In this document: positions 52,964 through 62,654 of the stretch, in pieces
Position numbering within the stretch: position 1 is the stretch's first letter
Layout: every line of letters begins with the position of its first letter
Source: JAEUMG01 sp046349315
GTDB lineage: Bacteria > Pseudomonadota > Alphaproteobacteria > Rhizobiales > Aestuariivirgaceae
Length of the DNA stretch: 64,000 nt
Direction: 5' to 3'
NCBI GenBank assembly: GCA_046349315.1
Contig: JAXMCQ010000020.1
Location: forward strand, 47,597-111,596
Translations under genes and position numbers: made by a program
Notes under the pieces: model-generated
Seen by the model: only the letters and a program-made list of their open reading frames with translations
What the model was told of the DNA's origin: nothing
Database searches by the model: none

Positions 52964-53746
52964 TCAGCGATTGCGAAACTCCGGTTTGCGCTTCTCGATG
53001 AAGGCGGACATGCCTTCCTTCTGGTCTTCGGTTGCAAACATCGCCTGGAACAACCGGCGCTCGAAGCGCACACCTTCGGTAAGCCCGGTCTCGAAGGCCC
53101 GGCCGACCGATTCCTTCGCCATCAGGACGATCGGCTGCGAGAAGGAGGCAATGCGCTCGGCAACCTCCAGAGCCTCTGCCATGAGCCGGTCGTCGGGAAC
53201 GACGCGAGAGACGAGGCCGGAACGGTCGGCTTCGGCCGCCTCCATCAACCGCCCGGTAAGGATGAGGTCCATGGCCTTGGCCTTGCCGACAGCGCGGGCC
53301 AGTCTCTGGGTACCGCCGGCCCCTGGCATAATGCCAATGGTGATCTCCGGCTGGCCGAACTTGGCGCTCTCGGCAGCAATGATGATGTCGCAAATCATGG
53401 CAAGCTCGCAGCCGCCACCCAAGGCAAAACCGGCCACCGCCGCGATCAAAGGCTTCCTCTGCGCGGCGATCGCATCCCATTCGGCGAGAAATCTGCCGAG
53501 ATAATTGGCGATATAGGTCTTGTCGCGCATTTCCCGGATGTCGGCGCCTGCGGCAAAGGCCTTCTCGCCACCCGTGACGACGATTGCGCCCACCGCGGGA
53601 TCGGCGTCGAAAGCCTTCAGCGCCTGCGCCAATTCGCGGATCAGTTGCTCGTTCAATGCATTGAGCACCTTGGGCCGATTGAGCGTCACCAGGCCGACCG
53701 ACCCTCGCGTTTCGACAATGATCGCTTCATAGGCCGCGTCTGGCAT
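52964..53746 (-). CDS. Enoyl-CoA hydratase/isomerase
   Basis: 260 residues, crotonase fold. The oxyanion-hole region AGADIREM and ALGGGCELAMICD, and the second catalytic Glu region PEITIGIMPGAGGTQRL are intact, which suggests a true (S)-specific enoyl-CoA hydratase of fatty acid oxidation. Lies 18 bp downstream of mutM and upstream of rpsT, an arrangement common in this order. Confidence 0.94.
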   Translation of the reverse strand: MPDAAYEAIIVETRGSVGLVTLNRPKVLNALNEQLIRELAQALKAFDADPAVGAIVVTGGEKAFAAGADIREMRDKTYIANYLGRFLAEWDAIAAQRKPLIAAVAGFALGGGCELAMICDIIIAAESAKFGQPEITIGIMPGAGGTQRLARAVGKAKAMDLILTGRLMEAAEADRSGLVSRVVPDDRLMAEALEVAERIASFSQPIVLMAKESVGRAFETGLTEGVRFERRLFQAMFATEDQKEGMSAFIEKRKPEFRNR

Positions 53747-53764
53747 GTCAGGCTCCTTAAAAGC

Positions 53765-54649
53765 TCATTTCTGGCAGGATGGGCAATAGAATGTCGAGCG
53801 CCCGGCCTGCACAATGCGGCGTATCGGCTTGCCGCAACGCGGACAGGGCTCGCCTTCGCGGTCATAAACGGAAAAGCGCTCCTGGAATCCGCCATTCGTG
53901 CCGTCGGTCTGGGCAAAATCGCGCAAAGTGGAGCCGCCGGCAATAATCGCTTCGCCCAAGACCGCCTTGATATGACGCGCAAGATCCTCGAGCCGCGGAT
54001 CGGGTTTGCCGCGCTTCACCATGGTGCCGGCCTTGCGGCGCGGCGAAAGCTTGGCGCGATAGAGGGCCTCGCAGACATAGATATTGCCCAATCCGGCAAT
54101 CAGGCGCTGGTCGAGAAGGGCTGCCTTGAGCGGCGCCTTCTTGCCGGCAAAGGCCTTGGCCAAATGCGCGGCGTTGAAGTCGTTGCCCAAGGGCTCGACG
54201 CCGATCCCGCCCAATAGCCGATGGTCCGCGGTCTCGTCTTGCGGGAAGACATCCATCATGCCGAACCGGCGCGGGTCGGTATAAATGATGCGGGTGCCGT
54301 CATCGAGGGTGAAGACGACATGGTCGTGCGCCCCTTGCGCCTCGGCGGCCGCCCCTTCCTCGAAATAGAATTCGCCGAGATTGCGGATGCGCGCCCCGTT
54401 TACAATCGCAAAGCGGCCCGACATGCCAAGATGAATGAGGAGGCAATCGCCCCCCTCGAGATCGGCAAGGATATATTTGGCGCGCCGCCGAAAGGCTTCG
54501 ACCCGGCGTCCGGTCAGGCGTTCGGCGAAGCCTTGCGGGAACGGAAAGCGCAGATCCTTGCGGCGCAATTCGACGCGGGCGATGCGGTGGCCGGCCATGG
54601 CCTTTTCGAGGCCACGCATGACGATTTCGACTTCCGGAAGCTCAGGCAT
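53765..54649 (-). CDS. mutM: Formamidopyrimidine-DNA glycosylase
   Basis: 294 residues. N-terminal MPELPEVEIV supplies catalytic Pro2 and Glu3; the helix-two-turn-helix region reads GLGNIYVCEALYRAKLSP; a C-terminal zinc finger CPRCGKPIRR...CPSC is complete. Removes 8-oxoguanine from DNA and cuts the strand. Divergent from ubiE across 95 bp. Confidence 0.97.
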   Translation of the reverse strand: MPELPEVEIVMRGLEKAMAGHRIARVELRRKDLRFPFPQGFAERLTGRRVEAFRRRAKYILADLEGGDCLLIHLGMSGRFAIVNGARIRNLGEFYFEEGAAAEAQGAHDHVVFTLDDGTRIIYTDPRRFGMMDVFPQDETADHRLLGGIGVEPLGNDFNAAHLAKAFAGKKAPLKAALLDQRLIAGLGNIYVCEALYRAKLSPRRKAGTMVKRGKPDPRLEDLARHIKAVLGEAIIAGGSTLRDFAQTDGTNGGFQERFSVYDREGEPCPRCGKPIRRIVQAGRSTFYCPSCQK

Positions 54650-54744
54650 GGGCAGGCTCTAGCGTCTTTTTGCTTCAGGGAAAACTAACGCAGGATCGGG
54701 CGGATGATGGCATTGCGGCATGGCCTCGGCTATGAGGTTTCCCC

Positions 54745-55509
54745 ATGAGCGACAAGGACCCCGACACAGCGGCGTTTGGTTACCGCCAGGTTGCGACCGG
54801 CGAAAAGCAGGACCTCGTGAATGAGGTCTTTGCCAAGGTCGCCGAGCGCTACGACCAGATGAACGACCTCATGTCGGGCGGCCTGCATAGGCTGTGGAAG
54901 GATGATTTCGTCGCCCTGCTCTCGCCGCCAAAGCATGGGCGCGGTTTCGCAGTACTCGACGTTGCCGGCGGCACCGGCGACATCGCGTTTCGCATCGCCA
55001 AGGCCGGCGGGTCGGGCACGCGCATCACGGTTGCCGACATCTCGCCCGAGATGATCGCCGAAGGACAACGCCGCGCGATGCGCGAGATCGGCGGTGAAAA
55101 ATGCGAGTTCACGGTCGCCAATGCCGAGAGCCTGCCCTTCCCCGACAAATCCTTCGATGCCTATACGATCGCTTTCGGCATCCGCAATGTCACGCATGTC
55201 GAAAAGGCCCTCAGCGAGGCCTATCGCGTCTTGAAGCCGGGCGGGCATTTGCTCTGTCTTGAATTCTCGCATGTCGCGATGCCCGGTATCGACCGGCTTT
55301 ACGATGCCTATTCGATGACGGCGATCCCGGCGATGGGCAAGGCCGTTACCGGAGACGGCCAGCCCTATCGCTATCTCGTCGAAAGCATCCGCACCTTCCC
55401 CGACCAGGAGCGCTTCAAGGCGATGATCGAAGCGGCAGGCTTTGCGCGCGTCAGCTATCGCAATCTCTCCGCCGGGATCGTCGCCATTCATTCGGGTTGG
55501 CGCATCTGA
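54745..55509 (+). CDS. ubiE: Demethylmenaquinone/2-methoxy-6-polyprenyl-benzoquinol methyltransferase
   Basis: 254 residues. SAM motif I VLDVAGGTGDIAFRI, then PFPDKSFDAYTIAFGIRNVTH and VLKPGGHLLCLEFSH, the UbiE signatures. Makes the C-methylation step of ubiquinone synthesis. Its stop overlaps the ubiB start (TGATG). Confidence 0.97.
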   Translation: MSDKDPDTAAFGYRQVATGEKQDLVNEVFAKVAERYDQMNDLMSGGLHRLWKDDFVALLSPPKHGRGFAVLDVAGGTGDIAFRIAKAGGSGTRITVADISPEMIAEGQRRAMREIGGEKCEFTVANAESLPFPDKSFDAYTIAFGIRNVTHVEKALSEAYRVLKPGGHLLCLEFSHVAMPGIDRLYDAYSMTAIPAMGKAVTGDGQPYRYLVESIRTFPDQERFKAMIEAAGFARVSYRNLSAGIVAIHSGWRI

Positions 55510-57068
55510 TGTTCTCCGATCTCACCGCCGGCTGCCGCCTTGCCTGTGCCGGGTATCAATTGGCGCGCCATGACGGCTTCATCGATCAGAGGCAATTGGC
55601 CGAAATGCCGTGGCCGGCACGCGCGGCGGTGAAGCTCGCCCGCATCGGCCGGCATCATGACAGCGAAGAACTTTCAGCGACGCTCGCGCGCATCGGACCA
55701 AGCTACATCAAGCTCGGGCAATTTCTGGCGACCCGGCCCGACATGGTCGGCGCGGTGCGCGCATCCGAACTGCGCGTGCTGCAGGATCGCCTGCCGCCCT
55801 TCTCGATGGAAGAGGCGCGTTCGGCGATCCTTGCCAATTTCGGCGTGCCGGTGGAAACGTTGTTCGCCGAATTCGGGCCACCCATTGCCGCCGCCTCGAT
55901 CGCGCAAGTGCATCGCGCACGCACCAGCGATGGCCGCGATGTCGCGGTCAAGATTCTGCGGCCCGGCATCGAAAACCAATTCGCACGCGATCTCGAGAGT
56001 TTCCGCCTGGCGGCGCGGCTTGCCGAGCGGGCGAGTGCCGAAGGCCGGCGCTTGCGGCCGCGCGCGGCGGTCGAAACGCTCGCCCAATCCGTCAAGCTTG
56101 AAATGGATCTGCGCATGGAAGCCGCCGCCATGGCCGAGATGCGCCAGAACACGACGGAGGATGCAGGCTTCCGCGTGCCCGATGTCGATTGGCAGCACAC
56201 CGCGCGCCAGGTGCTTACCACCGAATGGATCGACGGCACGTCGGTTGCCGATCTCGAGGCGCTGCGTGCCCGCGGCCTCGATCTTCCCGCACTGGGCAAT
56301 CTCGTCATCCAGAGCTTCCTCAGGCATGCGATCCGCGACGGCTTCTTTCATGCCGACATGCATCAGGGCAATCTCTTCATAGATCGCCAAGGCCGACTGG
56401 TGGCGGTCGATTTCGGCATCATGGGACGGCTTGCGCCGAAGGATCGCCTGTTCCTTGCCGAAATCCTCTATGGCTTCATCCGCCGCGATTACTTGCGCGT
56501 CGCGCAAGTGCATTTCGATGCGGGCTATGTACCCTCGCATCACGATCCCGCCAATTTCGCACAAGCCTTGCGCGCCATTGCCGAGCCGATCATGGACCGG
56601 CCGGCCGGCGAAATCTCCATGGCGCGCTTGTTGAACCAGCTTTTCGAGGTCACCGGCCAGTTCGACATGCAGACGCAGCCGCAATTGCTGCTGCTGCAGA
56701 AGACCATGGTGGTGGTCGAGGGGGTGGCGCGCACGCTCAATCCCGATCTCAACATGTGGACGACGTCGGAGCCCGTGGTGCGCGAGTGGCTCGAGCGCAA
56801 GCTTGGGCCTGCCGGCCAGCTCGAAGAGGCGGGCGAAGGGGCGTTGAGCCTTGGCCGCCTGGTCCTCGGCCTGCCGGAGGTCCTGGAAGAGGCACGCCGC
56901 GCCACCCATATGCTCTCCGACATGGCCAATTCCGGCGGATTGAGGCTCGACCGCGAAACGACCGAGGAACTGGCGGCCGCCCAGGCCCGGCATGGCTCGA
57001 TCCAGCGCTATGCCTTGGTTGCCGGTGCCCTGGCGCTCATTGCGATTGCGGTAAGCTTGATATTCTGA
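55509..57068 (+). CDS. ubiB: UbiB/ADCK atypical kinase for ubiquinone biosynthesis
   Basis: 519 residues from ATG 55509 (1-bp overlap with ubiE). The KxGQ motif (YIKLGQFLATRPDM), the kinase-like lysine region VAVKILRPGI, catalytic FFHADMHQGNLF and metal-binding VAVDFGIMG are present, with a C-terminal membrane helix. It supports ubiquinone synthesis as an ATPase-like protein at the membrane. Confidence 0.96.
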   Translation: MFSDLTAGCRLACAGYQLARHDGFIDQRQLAEMPWPARAAVKLARIGRHHDSEELSATLARIGPSYIKLGQFLATRPDMVGAVRASELRVLQDRLPPFSMEEARSAILANFGVPVETLFAEFGPPIAAASIAQVHRARTSDGRDVAVKILRPGIENQFARDLESFRLAARLAERASAEGRRLRPRAAVETLAQSVKLEMDLRMEAAAMAEMRQNTTEDAGFRVPDVDWQHTARQVLTTEWIDGTSVADLEALRARGLDLPALGNLVIQSFLRHAIRDGFFHADMHQGNLFIDRQGRLVAVDFGIMGRLAPKDRLFLAEILYGFIRRDYLRVAQVHFDAGYVPSHHDPANFAQALRAIAEPIMDRPAGEISMARLLNQLFEVTGQFDMQTQPQLLLLQKTMVVVEGVARTLNPDLNMWTTSEPVVREWLERKLGPAGQLEEAGEGALSLGRLVLGLPEVLEEARRATHMLSDMANSGGLRLDRETTEELAAAQARHGSIQRYALVAGALALIAIAVSLIF

Positions 57069-57109
57069 GCCGGATTCACCGAAGCTGAGTTTGCTGGCAT
57101 AATGCGAAC

Positions 57110-58312
57110 ATGGACAAGACGTCGGTACTTCTGATCATCGGCGGCGGCATTGCCGCCTTCAAGAGCCTCGAACTCATCCGCCTGCTGAAGGGTCGCGGCA
57201 TTGGCGTCACCGCCATCATGACCAAGGCGGCGGAGCAATTCGTAACCCCGCTCTCGGTCGCCTCGCTGTCGGGGAATAAGGTCTATAATGATCTCTTCAG
57301 CCTCACCGACGAGATCGAAATGGGCCATATCGAATTGTCGCGCTCGGCCGATCTCATCATAGTGGCGCCGGCTACGGCCGATCTCATCGCCAAGATGGCG
57401 AACGGACTTGCCGATGATCTCGCCTCGACGACATTGCTCGCCACCGACAAGAGGGTTCTCATCGCACCGGCGATGAATGTGCGCATGTGGCAGCATGCGG
57501 CGACCAAGCGCAATGTTGCGCAAGTCGCGCGCGACGGCGTGGCGATCATCGGTCCCAATGACGGCGAGATGGCCTGCGGCGAATTCGGACCGGGACGGAT
57601 GGCGGAACCGAGCGAGATCGTCGCGGCAATCGAAGCGCAATTCGTGACCGCGCCCCGGCCCTTGCAGGGGCGCAAAGTCCTGATCACCGCCGGGCCGACG
57701 CATGAGCCGATCGATCCGGTTCGCTATATCGGCAATAATTCTTCCGGCAAGCAGGGCTACGCGATCGCCGAAGCGGCCGTCGCGCTCGGCGCCGAGACCA
57801 TCCTTGTCTCAGGTCCCGCTAGTCTTCCCTTGCCGCCCGGCGCGCAGGTGATGCCGGTCGAAACCGCGCAAGCCATGCTCAAGATGTGTGAAGATGAATT
57901 GCCGTGCGACATCGCGATCTTCGCCGCCGCCGTCGCCGACTGGCGTGTTGCGGCGACCTCCGATGAGAAGATCAAGAAAACAGGAAGCGGTGCGCCGCGG
58001 CTCGACCTCATCGAAAACCCCGACATCCTCAGGACCATCGCAACGCGCCAGTCGAAGCGGCCGAAGATCGTCGTCGGTTTCGCGGCCGAAACCGAGAACG
58101 TGATCGAAAATGCCAAAAAGAAACTTGCGGCGAAAGGCTGCGACCTGATCATTGCCAATGATGTGAGCCCGGCCAGCGGCGTCATGGGCGGCGACACCAA
58201 CATCGTGCATCTCGTCTCGGCGAAGGGTGTCGAAACCTGGCCGCGCATGTCGAAGCGCGAGGTGGCACAGCGGTTGATGGATCGGCTTGCGACGATGCTC
58301 GGCCAATCATGA
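57110..58312 (+). CDS. coaBC: Bifunctional phosphopantothenoylcysteine decarboxylase/synthetase
   Basis: 400 residues. N-terminal CoaC: flavin-binding GGGIAAFKSLELIRLL, active-site His in GHIELS, PAMNVRMW, and catalytic Cys in MACGEFGPGRM. C-terminal CoaB: ITAGPTHEPIDPVRYI and NNSSGKQGYAIAEAA. Two consecutive steps of coenzyme A synthesis. Its stop overlaps the dut ATG by 4 bp. Confidence 0.96.
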   Translation: MDKTSVLLIIGGGIAAFKSLELIRLLKGRGIGVTAIMTKAAEQFVTPLSVASLSGNKVYNDLFSLTDEIEMGHIELSRSADLIIVAPATADLIAKMANGLADDLASTTLLATDKRVLIAPAMNVRMWQHAATKRNVAQVARDGVAIIGPNDGEMACGEFGPGRMAEPSEIVAAIEAQFVTAPRPLQGRKVLITAGPTHEPIDPVRYIGNNSSGKQGYAIAEAAVALGAETILVSGPASLPLPPGAQVMPVETAQAMLKMCEDELPCDIAIFAAAVADWRVAATSDEKIKKTGSGAPRLDLIENPDILRTIATRQSKRPKIVVGFAAETENVIENAKKKLAAKGCDLIIANDVSPASGVMGGDTNIVHLVSAKGVETWPRMSKREVAQRLMDRLATMLGQS

Positions 58313-58749
58313 CCACATTGAAGATCACGCGACTGGCGCATGGCGCCGACCTGCCGTTGCCTGCCTATGAAAGCGAAGGGGCGGCGGGGCTTGATCTGCG
58401 CGCCGCCGAGGCATGCGAGATCGCAGCCGGCGGCCGTGCGCTGGTGCCCACCGGACTGACGATCGCGCTATCGCCTGGTTTCGAAGGCCAGGTCCGTCCG
58501 CGCTCAGGTCTTGCCATCAAGCATGGCGTCACGGTTCTCAATGCGCCGGGCACGATCGATTCGGACTATCGCGGCGAAGTGAAAATCATCCTCGTCAATT
58601 TTGGCAATGGCCCATTTCGCATCGCGCGTGGCGATCGCATCGCGCAATTGATTGTCGCACCCGTCACACGCGTCGAGATTGCCGAAGTCGAAAGTCTCGA
58701 TGAGACGGTGCGCGGTGAGGGCGGCTTCGGCTCGTCGGGAGTGCGCTGA
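58309..58749 (+). CDS. dut: Deoxyuridine 5'-triphosphate nucleotidohydrolase
   Basis: 146 residues, all five dUTPase motifs: GAAGLDLRA, RSGLA, the substrate loop with NAPGTIDSDYRGE, RIAQLIVAPV and the glycine-rich tail RGEGGFGSSG. Trimeric enzyme that keeps uracil out of DNA. The coaBC-dut order is widespread. It overlaps the next gene by 1 bp. Confidence 0.97.
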   Translation: MTTLKITRLAHGADLPLPAYESEGAAGLDLRAAEACEIAAGGRALVPTGLTIALSPGFEGQVRPRSGLAIKHGVTVLNAPGTIDSDYRGEVKIILVNFGNGPFRIARGDRIAQLIVAPVTRVEIAEVESLDETVRGEGGFGSSGVR

Positions 58750-59552
58750 TGGCACTCACGGATGAAGAGCTCGAACGCTATGCCCGCCATATCGTGCTGC
58801 ATGAAGTGGGCGGCCCCGGCCAGAGCAAGCTCAAGGCTGCGAAGGTCCTGATCGGCGGCGCCGGCGGTCTTGGCGCGCCGGTCATCCTCTATCTCGCCGC
58901 AGCGGGTGTCGGCACGATCGGCATTGTCGACAATGATACTGTCTCCTTGTCGAACCTGCAGCGCCAGGTCGTCCACACCACGGAGCGCGTCGGCGTGCTC
59001 AAGACCAAGAGTGCGGCCGAGACGGTTGCCGCCATCAATCCCAATGTGAAAGTCATCCAGCATGCCGAGCGACTCAACGCGGCGAACGCGATTGAGATCA
59101 TCTCGAGCTACGACATCGTGGCCGACGGCTTCGACAATTTTCCGGCGCGCTTCCTGATGAGCGATGCCTGTTACTTGGCGAAGAAGACTCTCGTCTCAGC
59201 GGCGGTTGGACAATTCGACGGGCAGATTTCGACGTTCAAGCCGCATCTGACGATGGAAGATGGCACGCCTTACCCGAGCTATCGCTGCCTCCATCCCGAA
59301 ATTCCGCCGCGCGATTTGCTGCCGGCCTGCGAAGAGGCCGGAATCCTGGGCGCATTGCCCGGCGTCATGGGCTCGCTCCAGGCGATGGAAGTGTTGAAGG
59401 AAATTCTCGGTATCGGCGAGAGTCTGGCGGGACGTCTCTTGATGTATGACGCGCTCTCGGCGCGTTTCTATTCAACCAAGATGCCGTGGAATCCCGACAA
59501 TCCGCTCAACGGCCGCAATCCGACGATCACGAACCTGTCGCATTTTGCGTGA
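58749..59552 (+). CDS. HesA/MoeB/ThiF family E1-like adenylyltransferase
   Basis: 267 residues. Nucleotide-binding IGGAGGLGAPV, then the conserved DNDTVSLSNLQRQ segment and the presumed catalytic Cys in CEEAGILGALPGVMGSLQA. It should adenylate the C-terminus of a ThiS/MoaD-like sulphur carrier. The family's zinc CxxC pairs are not obvious here and the rhodanese domain of some homologues is absent. Carrier partner is not in the window, so moeB versus thiF cannot be settled. Confidence 0.9.
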   Translation: MALTDEELERYARHIVLHEVGGPGQSKLKAAKVLIGGAGGLGAPVILYLAAAGVGTIGIVDNDTVSLSNLQRQVVHTTERVGVLKTKSAAETVAAINPNVKVIQHAERLNAANAIEIISSYDIVADGFDNFPARFLMSDACYLAKKTLVSAAVGQFDGQISTFKPHLTMEDGTPYPSYRCLHPEIPPRDLLPACEEAGILGALPGVMGSLQAMEVLKEILGIGESLAGRLLMYDALSARFYSTKMPWNPDNPLNGRNPTITNLSHFA

Positions 59553-59866
59553 TCGCTGCGACTTCTCCCTCCCCCTTGTGGGGAGGGATGAAGGTTGGGT
59601 GTCGCACTGAACTCTCAAGCCCCCACCCAAAATTTGCCTCAGGCTTCGCCTTCCGCAAATCTCGACCTCCGCAAAAGTAAGAGGGCGCATGGAAGAAGTA
59701 CAACCTCATCCCAGGGTAATCATCCAGTCCATCCGCAGGCGGATCCTTTTTGTCGTCTGTCATGCCAGCGAAAGCTGGCATCCCCTGACGCGGCGCCGCT
59801 CGCGGAGATGATTCAGGGGACCCCAGCTTTCGCTGGGGTGACGAGAGCGGCGAGGGCAGTGAAGTC
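59553..59866. repeat. Repeat-rich intergenic region between thiF-like gene and fabI
   Basis: No gene is supported. It contains TCCCTCCCC/GGGGAGGGA (59566-59588), ATGCCAGC-GAAA-GCTGGCAT (59762-59781) and an inverted partner ACCCCAGC-TTTC-GCTGGGGT (59820-59839). The last two share the GAAA/TTTC loop and GTCA/TGAC flanks with the recF-dnaN pair but have different arm sequence, so they look like a diverged branch of that family. Also TTCGCCTTCCGC and similar remnants of family-A-like text. Confidence 0.7.
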
Positions 59867-60679
59867 TCAATCCCCCTCTTCGACGCCCTTTTTCAGATCG
59901 TCGGGGCGCGGGGCGGAAATGATGTTGTAACCTGAGTCGACATAGTGGATTTCGCCGGTGACGCCGCCCGAAAGCGGCGACAGCAAGTAGACAGCCGCGC
60001 CGCCGATCTCCTCAAGCGTGACCGTGCGGCGCAAGGGCGAATGGCGCTTCTGGAAATTATACATGGCGCGCGCATCGCCGATCGCCGCCCCGGCAATGGT
60101 GCGCATCGGCCCCGCCGAAATCGCATTCACGCGCACGCCCTTGACGCCGTAATCAGCAGCGAGATAGCGCACGGATGATTCAAGGGCGGCCTTGGCGACG
60201 CCCATCACATTGTAATTCGGCATGACGCGCATCGAGCCGCCATAGGTGAGCGTCAGGAGCGAGCCGCCATCCGGCATCAGATCGGCGGCGCGACGCGCAA
60301 TCTCGGTGAAGGAGAAGCAGGAGATCACCATGGTGCGCACGAAATTGTCGCGCGTCGTGTCGGCATAGCGGCCTTTGAGTTCGTTCTTATCCGAGAAGGC
60401 CAATGCGTGGACGACGAAATCGATCGTGCCCCATTCCGATTTGAGACCGGCAAAGACCGCATCGACGGTCGAGACGTCCTCGACATCGCAAGGCATGAGG
60501 ATCTTCGAACCCACCGCAGTCGCCAATGGCTTGACGCGCTTGCCGAAGGCTTCGCCCTGATAGGTGAAGGCAAGCTCGGCGCCATGCGCATGCAGCCGCT
60601 CGGCAATGCCCCAGGCAATCGAATGGTCGTTGGCGACGCCCATGATGAGGCCGCGGCGGCCCTGCATCAGCCCCGACAT
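59867..60679 (-). CDS. fabI: Enoyl-ACP reductase (NADH)
   Basis: 270 residues from ATG 60679, 7 bp after fabB. FabI pattern: RRGLIMGVANDHSIAWGIA at the start, then SFTEIARRAADLM, and the Y-x6-K catalytic pair in PNYNVMGVAKAALE; the tail has GAAVYLLSPLSGGVTGEIHYVDSGYNI. Last reduction of fatty acid elongation. Third gene of fabA-fabB-fabI. Confidence 0.96.
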   Translation of the reverse strand: MSGLMQGRRGLIMGVANDHSIAWGIAERLHAHGAELAFTYQGEAFGKRVKPLATAVGSKILMPCDVEDVSTVDAVFAGLKSEWGTIDFVVHALAFSDKNELKGRYADTTRDNFVRTMVISCFSFTEIARRAADLMPDGGSLLTLTYGGSMRVMPNYNVMGVAKAALESSVRYLAADYGVKGVRVNAISAGPMRTIAGAAIGDARAMYNFQKRHSPLRRTVTLEEIGGAAVYLLSPLSGGVTGEIHYVDSGYNIISAPRPDDLKKGVEEGD

Positions 60680-60686
60680 TTTGAGG

Positions 60687-61901
60687 TCAGCCGTGATAGC
60701 GCCGGAGAGCAAGTGTCGCATTGGTCCCACCAAAACCGAAGCTGTTGGAGATCACCAGATTGAGATCGGCATTGTCCTGGCGTTGACGGACGATCGGAAT
60801 ATCGGCGAATTCCGGATCGAGTTCGTCGATATGGGCACTCTCGGCGATGAAGCCGTTCTTCATCATGAGAATGCAGTAGATGGCTTCCTGCGCGCCGGTC
60901 GCGCCCAGCGAGTGACCGGTCAGCGATTTGGTGGCGGAGATCGGCGGAATATCCTTGCCGAAGACTTCGCGGATCGCCTCGATCTCCTTCTTGTCGCCGA
61001 TCGGCGTCGAGGTCGCATGCGGATTGATATAGTCGACCTTTTCCTTGATCCCGGAAAGTGCGAGGCGCATGCAGCGCGCCGCCCCCTCGCCCGACGGCTG
61101 CACCATGTCGTAGCCGTCGGAGGTCGCACCATAGCCCGCAATCTCGGCATAGATCTTGGCGCCGCGCGCCTTGGCGTGTTCCAATTCCTCGAGCACCAGC
61201 ACGCCGGCGCCGCCGGCAATTACGAAGCCGTCGCGGTTCTTGTCATAGGCGCGCGAGGCGCGTTCCGGCGTCTCGTTATACTTGGTCGACATCGCACCCA
61301 TGGCATCGAAGAGAACCGAGAGCGTCCAGTCGAGTTCCTCGCCGCCGCCAGCAAACATCACATCCTGCTTGCCCCACTGAATCATCTCCACCGCATTGCC
61401 GATGCAGTGGGAGGATGTCGCGCAGGCCGACGAGATCGAATAATTGACGCCCCTGATGCCGAAGGGCGTCGCGAGCGTCGCCGAATTGGTGCTCGACATC
61501 GCCGCCGGTACGGCGAAGGGGCCAACTTTGCGCGGTCCCTTCTCGCGCGTCACATCGGCTGCAGCAACGATGGTGCGGGTCGAAGGTCCGCCCGAGCCCA
61601 TGATGATGCCGGTGCGGTCGTTCTTGACGTCGGTTTCTTCGAGCCCTGAATCGGTGATCGCCTGCTGCATGGCGACATAATTCCAGGCCGCACCATCGCC
61701 CATGAAGCGGCGCACGCGGCGATCGACGGTCGAGAGATCGTAGTTCGGCGCGCCATGAACCTGGCAGCGGAAACCCAGTTTCGCATAATCCTCGGCACGA
61801 ACGATGCCGGATTTGGCTTCGCGCAATGAGGCGAGCACTTCCTGCGCATTGCTGCCAATGCTGGAGACAATACCAAGACCGGTGACGACAACGCGGCGCA
61901 T
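60687..61901 (-). CDS. fabB: 3-oxoacyl-ACP synthase I
   Basis: 404 residues. The Cys-His-His triad lies in SISSACATSSHCIG, NPHATSTPIGD and SLTGHSLGATGAQE. KASI-type enzyme required with FabA for unsaturated fatty acids. Starts 12 bp after fabA and ends 7 bp before fabI. Confidence 0.96.
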   Translation of the reverse strand: MRRVVVTGLGIVSSIGSNAQEVLASLREAKSGIVRAEDYAKLGFRCQVHGAPNYDLSTVDRRVRRFMGDGAAWNYVAMQQAITDSGLEETDVKNDRTGIIMGSGGPSTRTIVAAADVTREKGPRKVGPFAVPAAMSSTNSATLATPFGIRGVNYSISSACATSSHCIGNAVEMIQWGKQDVMFAGGGEELDWTLSVLFDAMGAMSTKYNETPERASRAYDKNRDGFVIAGGAGVLVLEELEHAKARGAKIYAEIAGYGATSDGYDMVQPSGEGAARCMRLALSGIKEKVDYINPHATSTPIGDKKEIEAIREVFGKDIPPISATKSLTGHSLGATGAQEAIYCILMMKNGFIAESAHIDELDPEFADIPIVRQRQDNADLNLVISNSFGFGGTNATLALRRYHG

Positions 61902-61913
61902 GCCCAGCTCCTC

Positions 61914-62429
61914 TCAAGCTGCTGTGGGCGTGAACAAGCCGACCCTAAGGTCGGTCGCCTGATAGATCGGTGCGCCGTCGGCCTTCAGCAAGCCATCGGC
62001 AATTGCCAGATTGAGCTTGCGCAGGATGACGCGCTTCAGCGTCACCACATATTCGATCTTCTTGACGGTCGGAATAACCATGCCGGAAAACTTGACCTCG
62101 CCCACGCCCAATGCGCGGCCCTTGCCTGGCGCCCCGAGCCAGCCCAGGAAGAAGCCGACCATTTGCCAGAGCGCGTCCAGGCCAAGGCAGCCGGGCATGA
62201 CCGGATCGCCCTGGAAGTGGCAGGCGAAAAACCAGAGATCGGGCTTCACATCGAGTTCGGCAACGACCTCGCCCTTGCCGTTTTCGCCGCCGGTATCGGA
62301 AATACGGGTGATCCGGTCGAACATCAGCATGGGCGGCAAGGGCAATTGCGCATTGCCGGGGCCGAACAATTCACCGCGGGCACAGGCCAGCAGGTCCTCG
62401 TAAAAAAACTTCGATTTCCGTTCCGCCAT
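61914..62429 (-). CDS. fabA: 3-hydroxydecanoyl-ACP dehydratase/isomerase
   Basis: 171 residues from ATG 62429 (MAERKSKFFYEDLLAC), the usual FabA length; a GTG at 62444 is less likely. Catalytic His in FACHFQGDPVMPGCLGLDALW and a downstream Asp/Gln region are conserved. It introduces the cis double bond for anaerobic unsaturated fatty acid synthesis. Divergent from irr. Confidence 0.96.
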   Translation of the reverse strand: MAERKSKFFYEDLLACARGELFGPGNAQLPLPPMLMFDRITRISDTGGENGKGEVVAELDVKPDLWFFACHFQGDPVMPGCLGLDALWQMVGFFLGWLGAPGKGRALGVGEVKFSGMVIPTVKKIEYVVTLKRVILRKLNLAIADGLLKADGAPIYQATDLRVGLFTPTAA

Positions 62430-62593
62430 TGGCTGCTGCAACACCGCTCTCCGGGATCGTCAGGTGACGACATCAACTTCACTGGAACGGTCTTTACCAA
62501 TCACAGCCGCCCCGCCAGGGGTTTTCCTAACACAACGCTTTTGTCCTTCAAAGCGAGTCTGACAATCGCGGCGCGTGGCCGCATCGGCGATGG

Positions 62594-62623
62594 TTGCCCT
62601 GATTGGCACCGCTGGTCTATATT
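62594..62623 (+). promoter_or_regulatory. Candidate promoter of irr
   Basis: -35 TTGCCC (62594-62599), 18-bp spacer, -10 TATATT (62618-62623), 31 bp before the ATG at 62655. The spacing and -10 fit a housekeeping sigma factor. No clear iron-control element was identified. Confidence 0.4.
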
Positions 62624-62654
62624 CCCCTATCCACGGGATAATTTGGGCTTGTCG

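Noticed and set aside
55674..56993. 439-residue frame opposite ubiB
   Set aside because: Mirror frame of a clear UbiB gene; no recognisable domain.
60564..61649. 361-residue frame opposite fabB
   Set aside because: Shadow of fabB; composition unlike a real protein.
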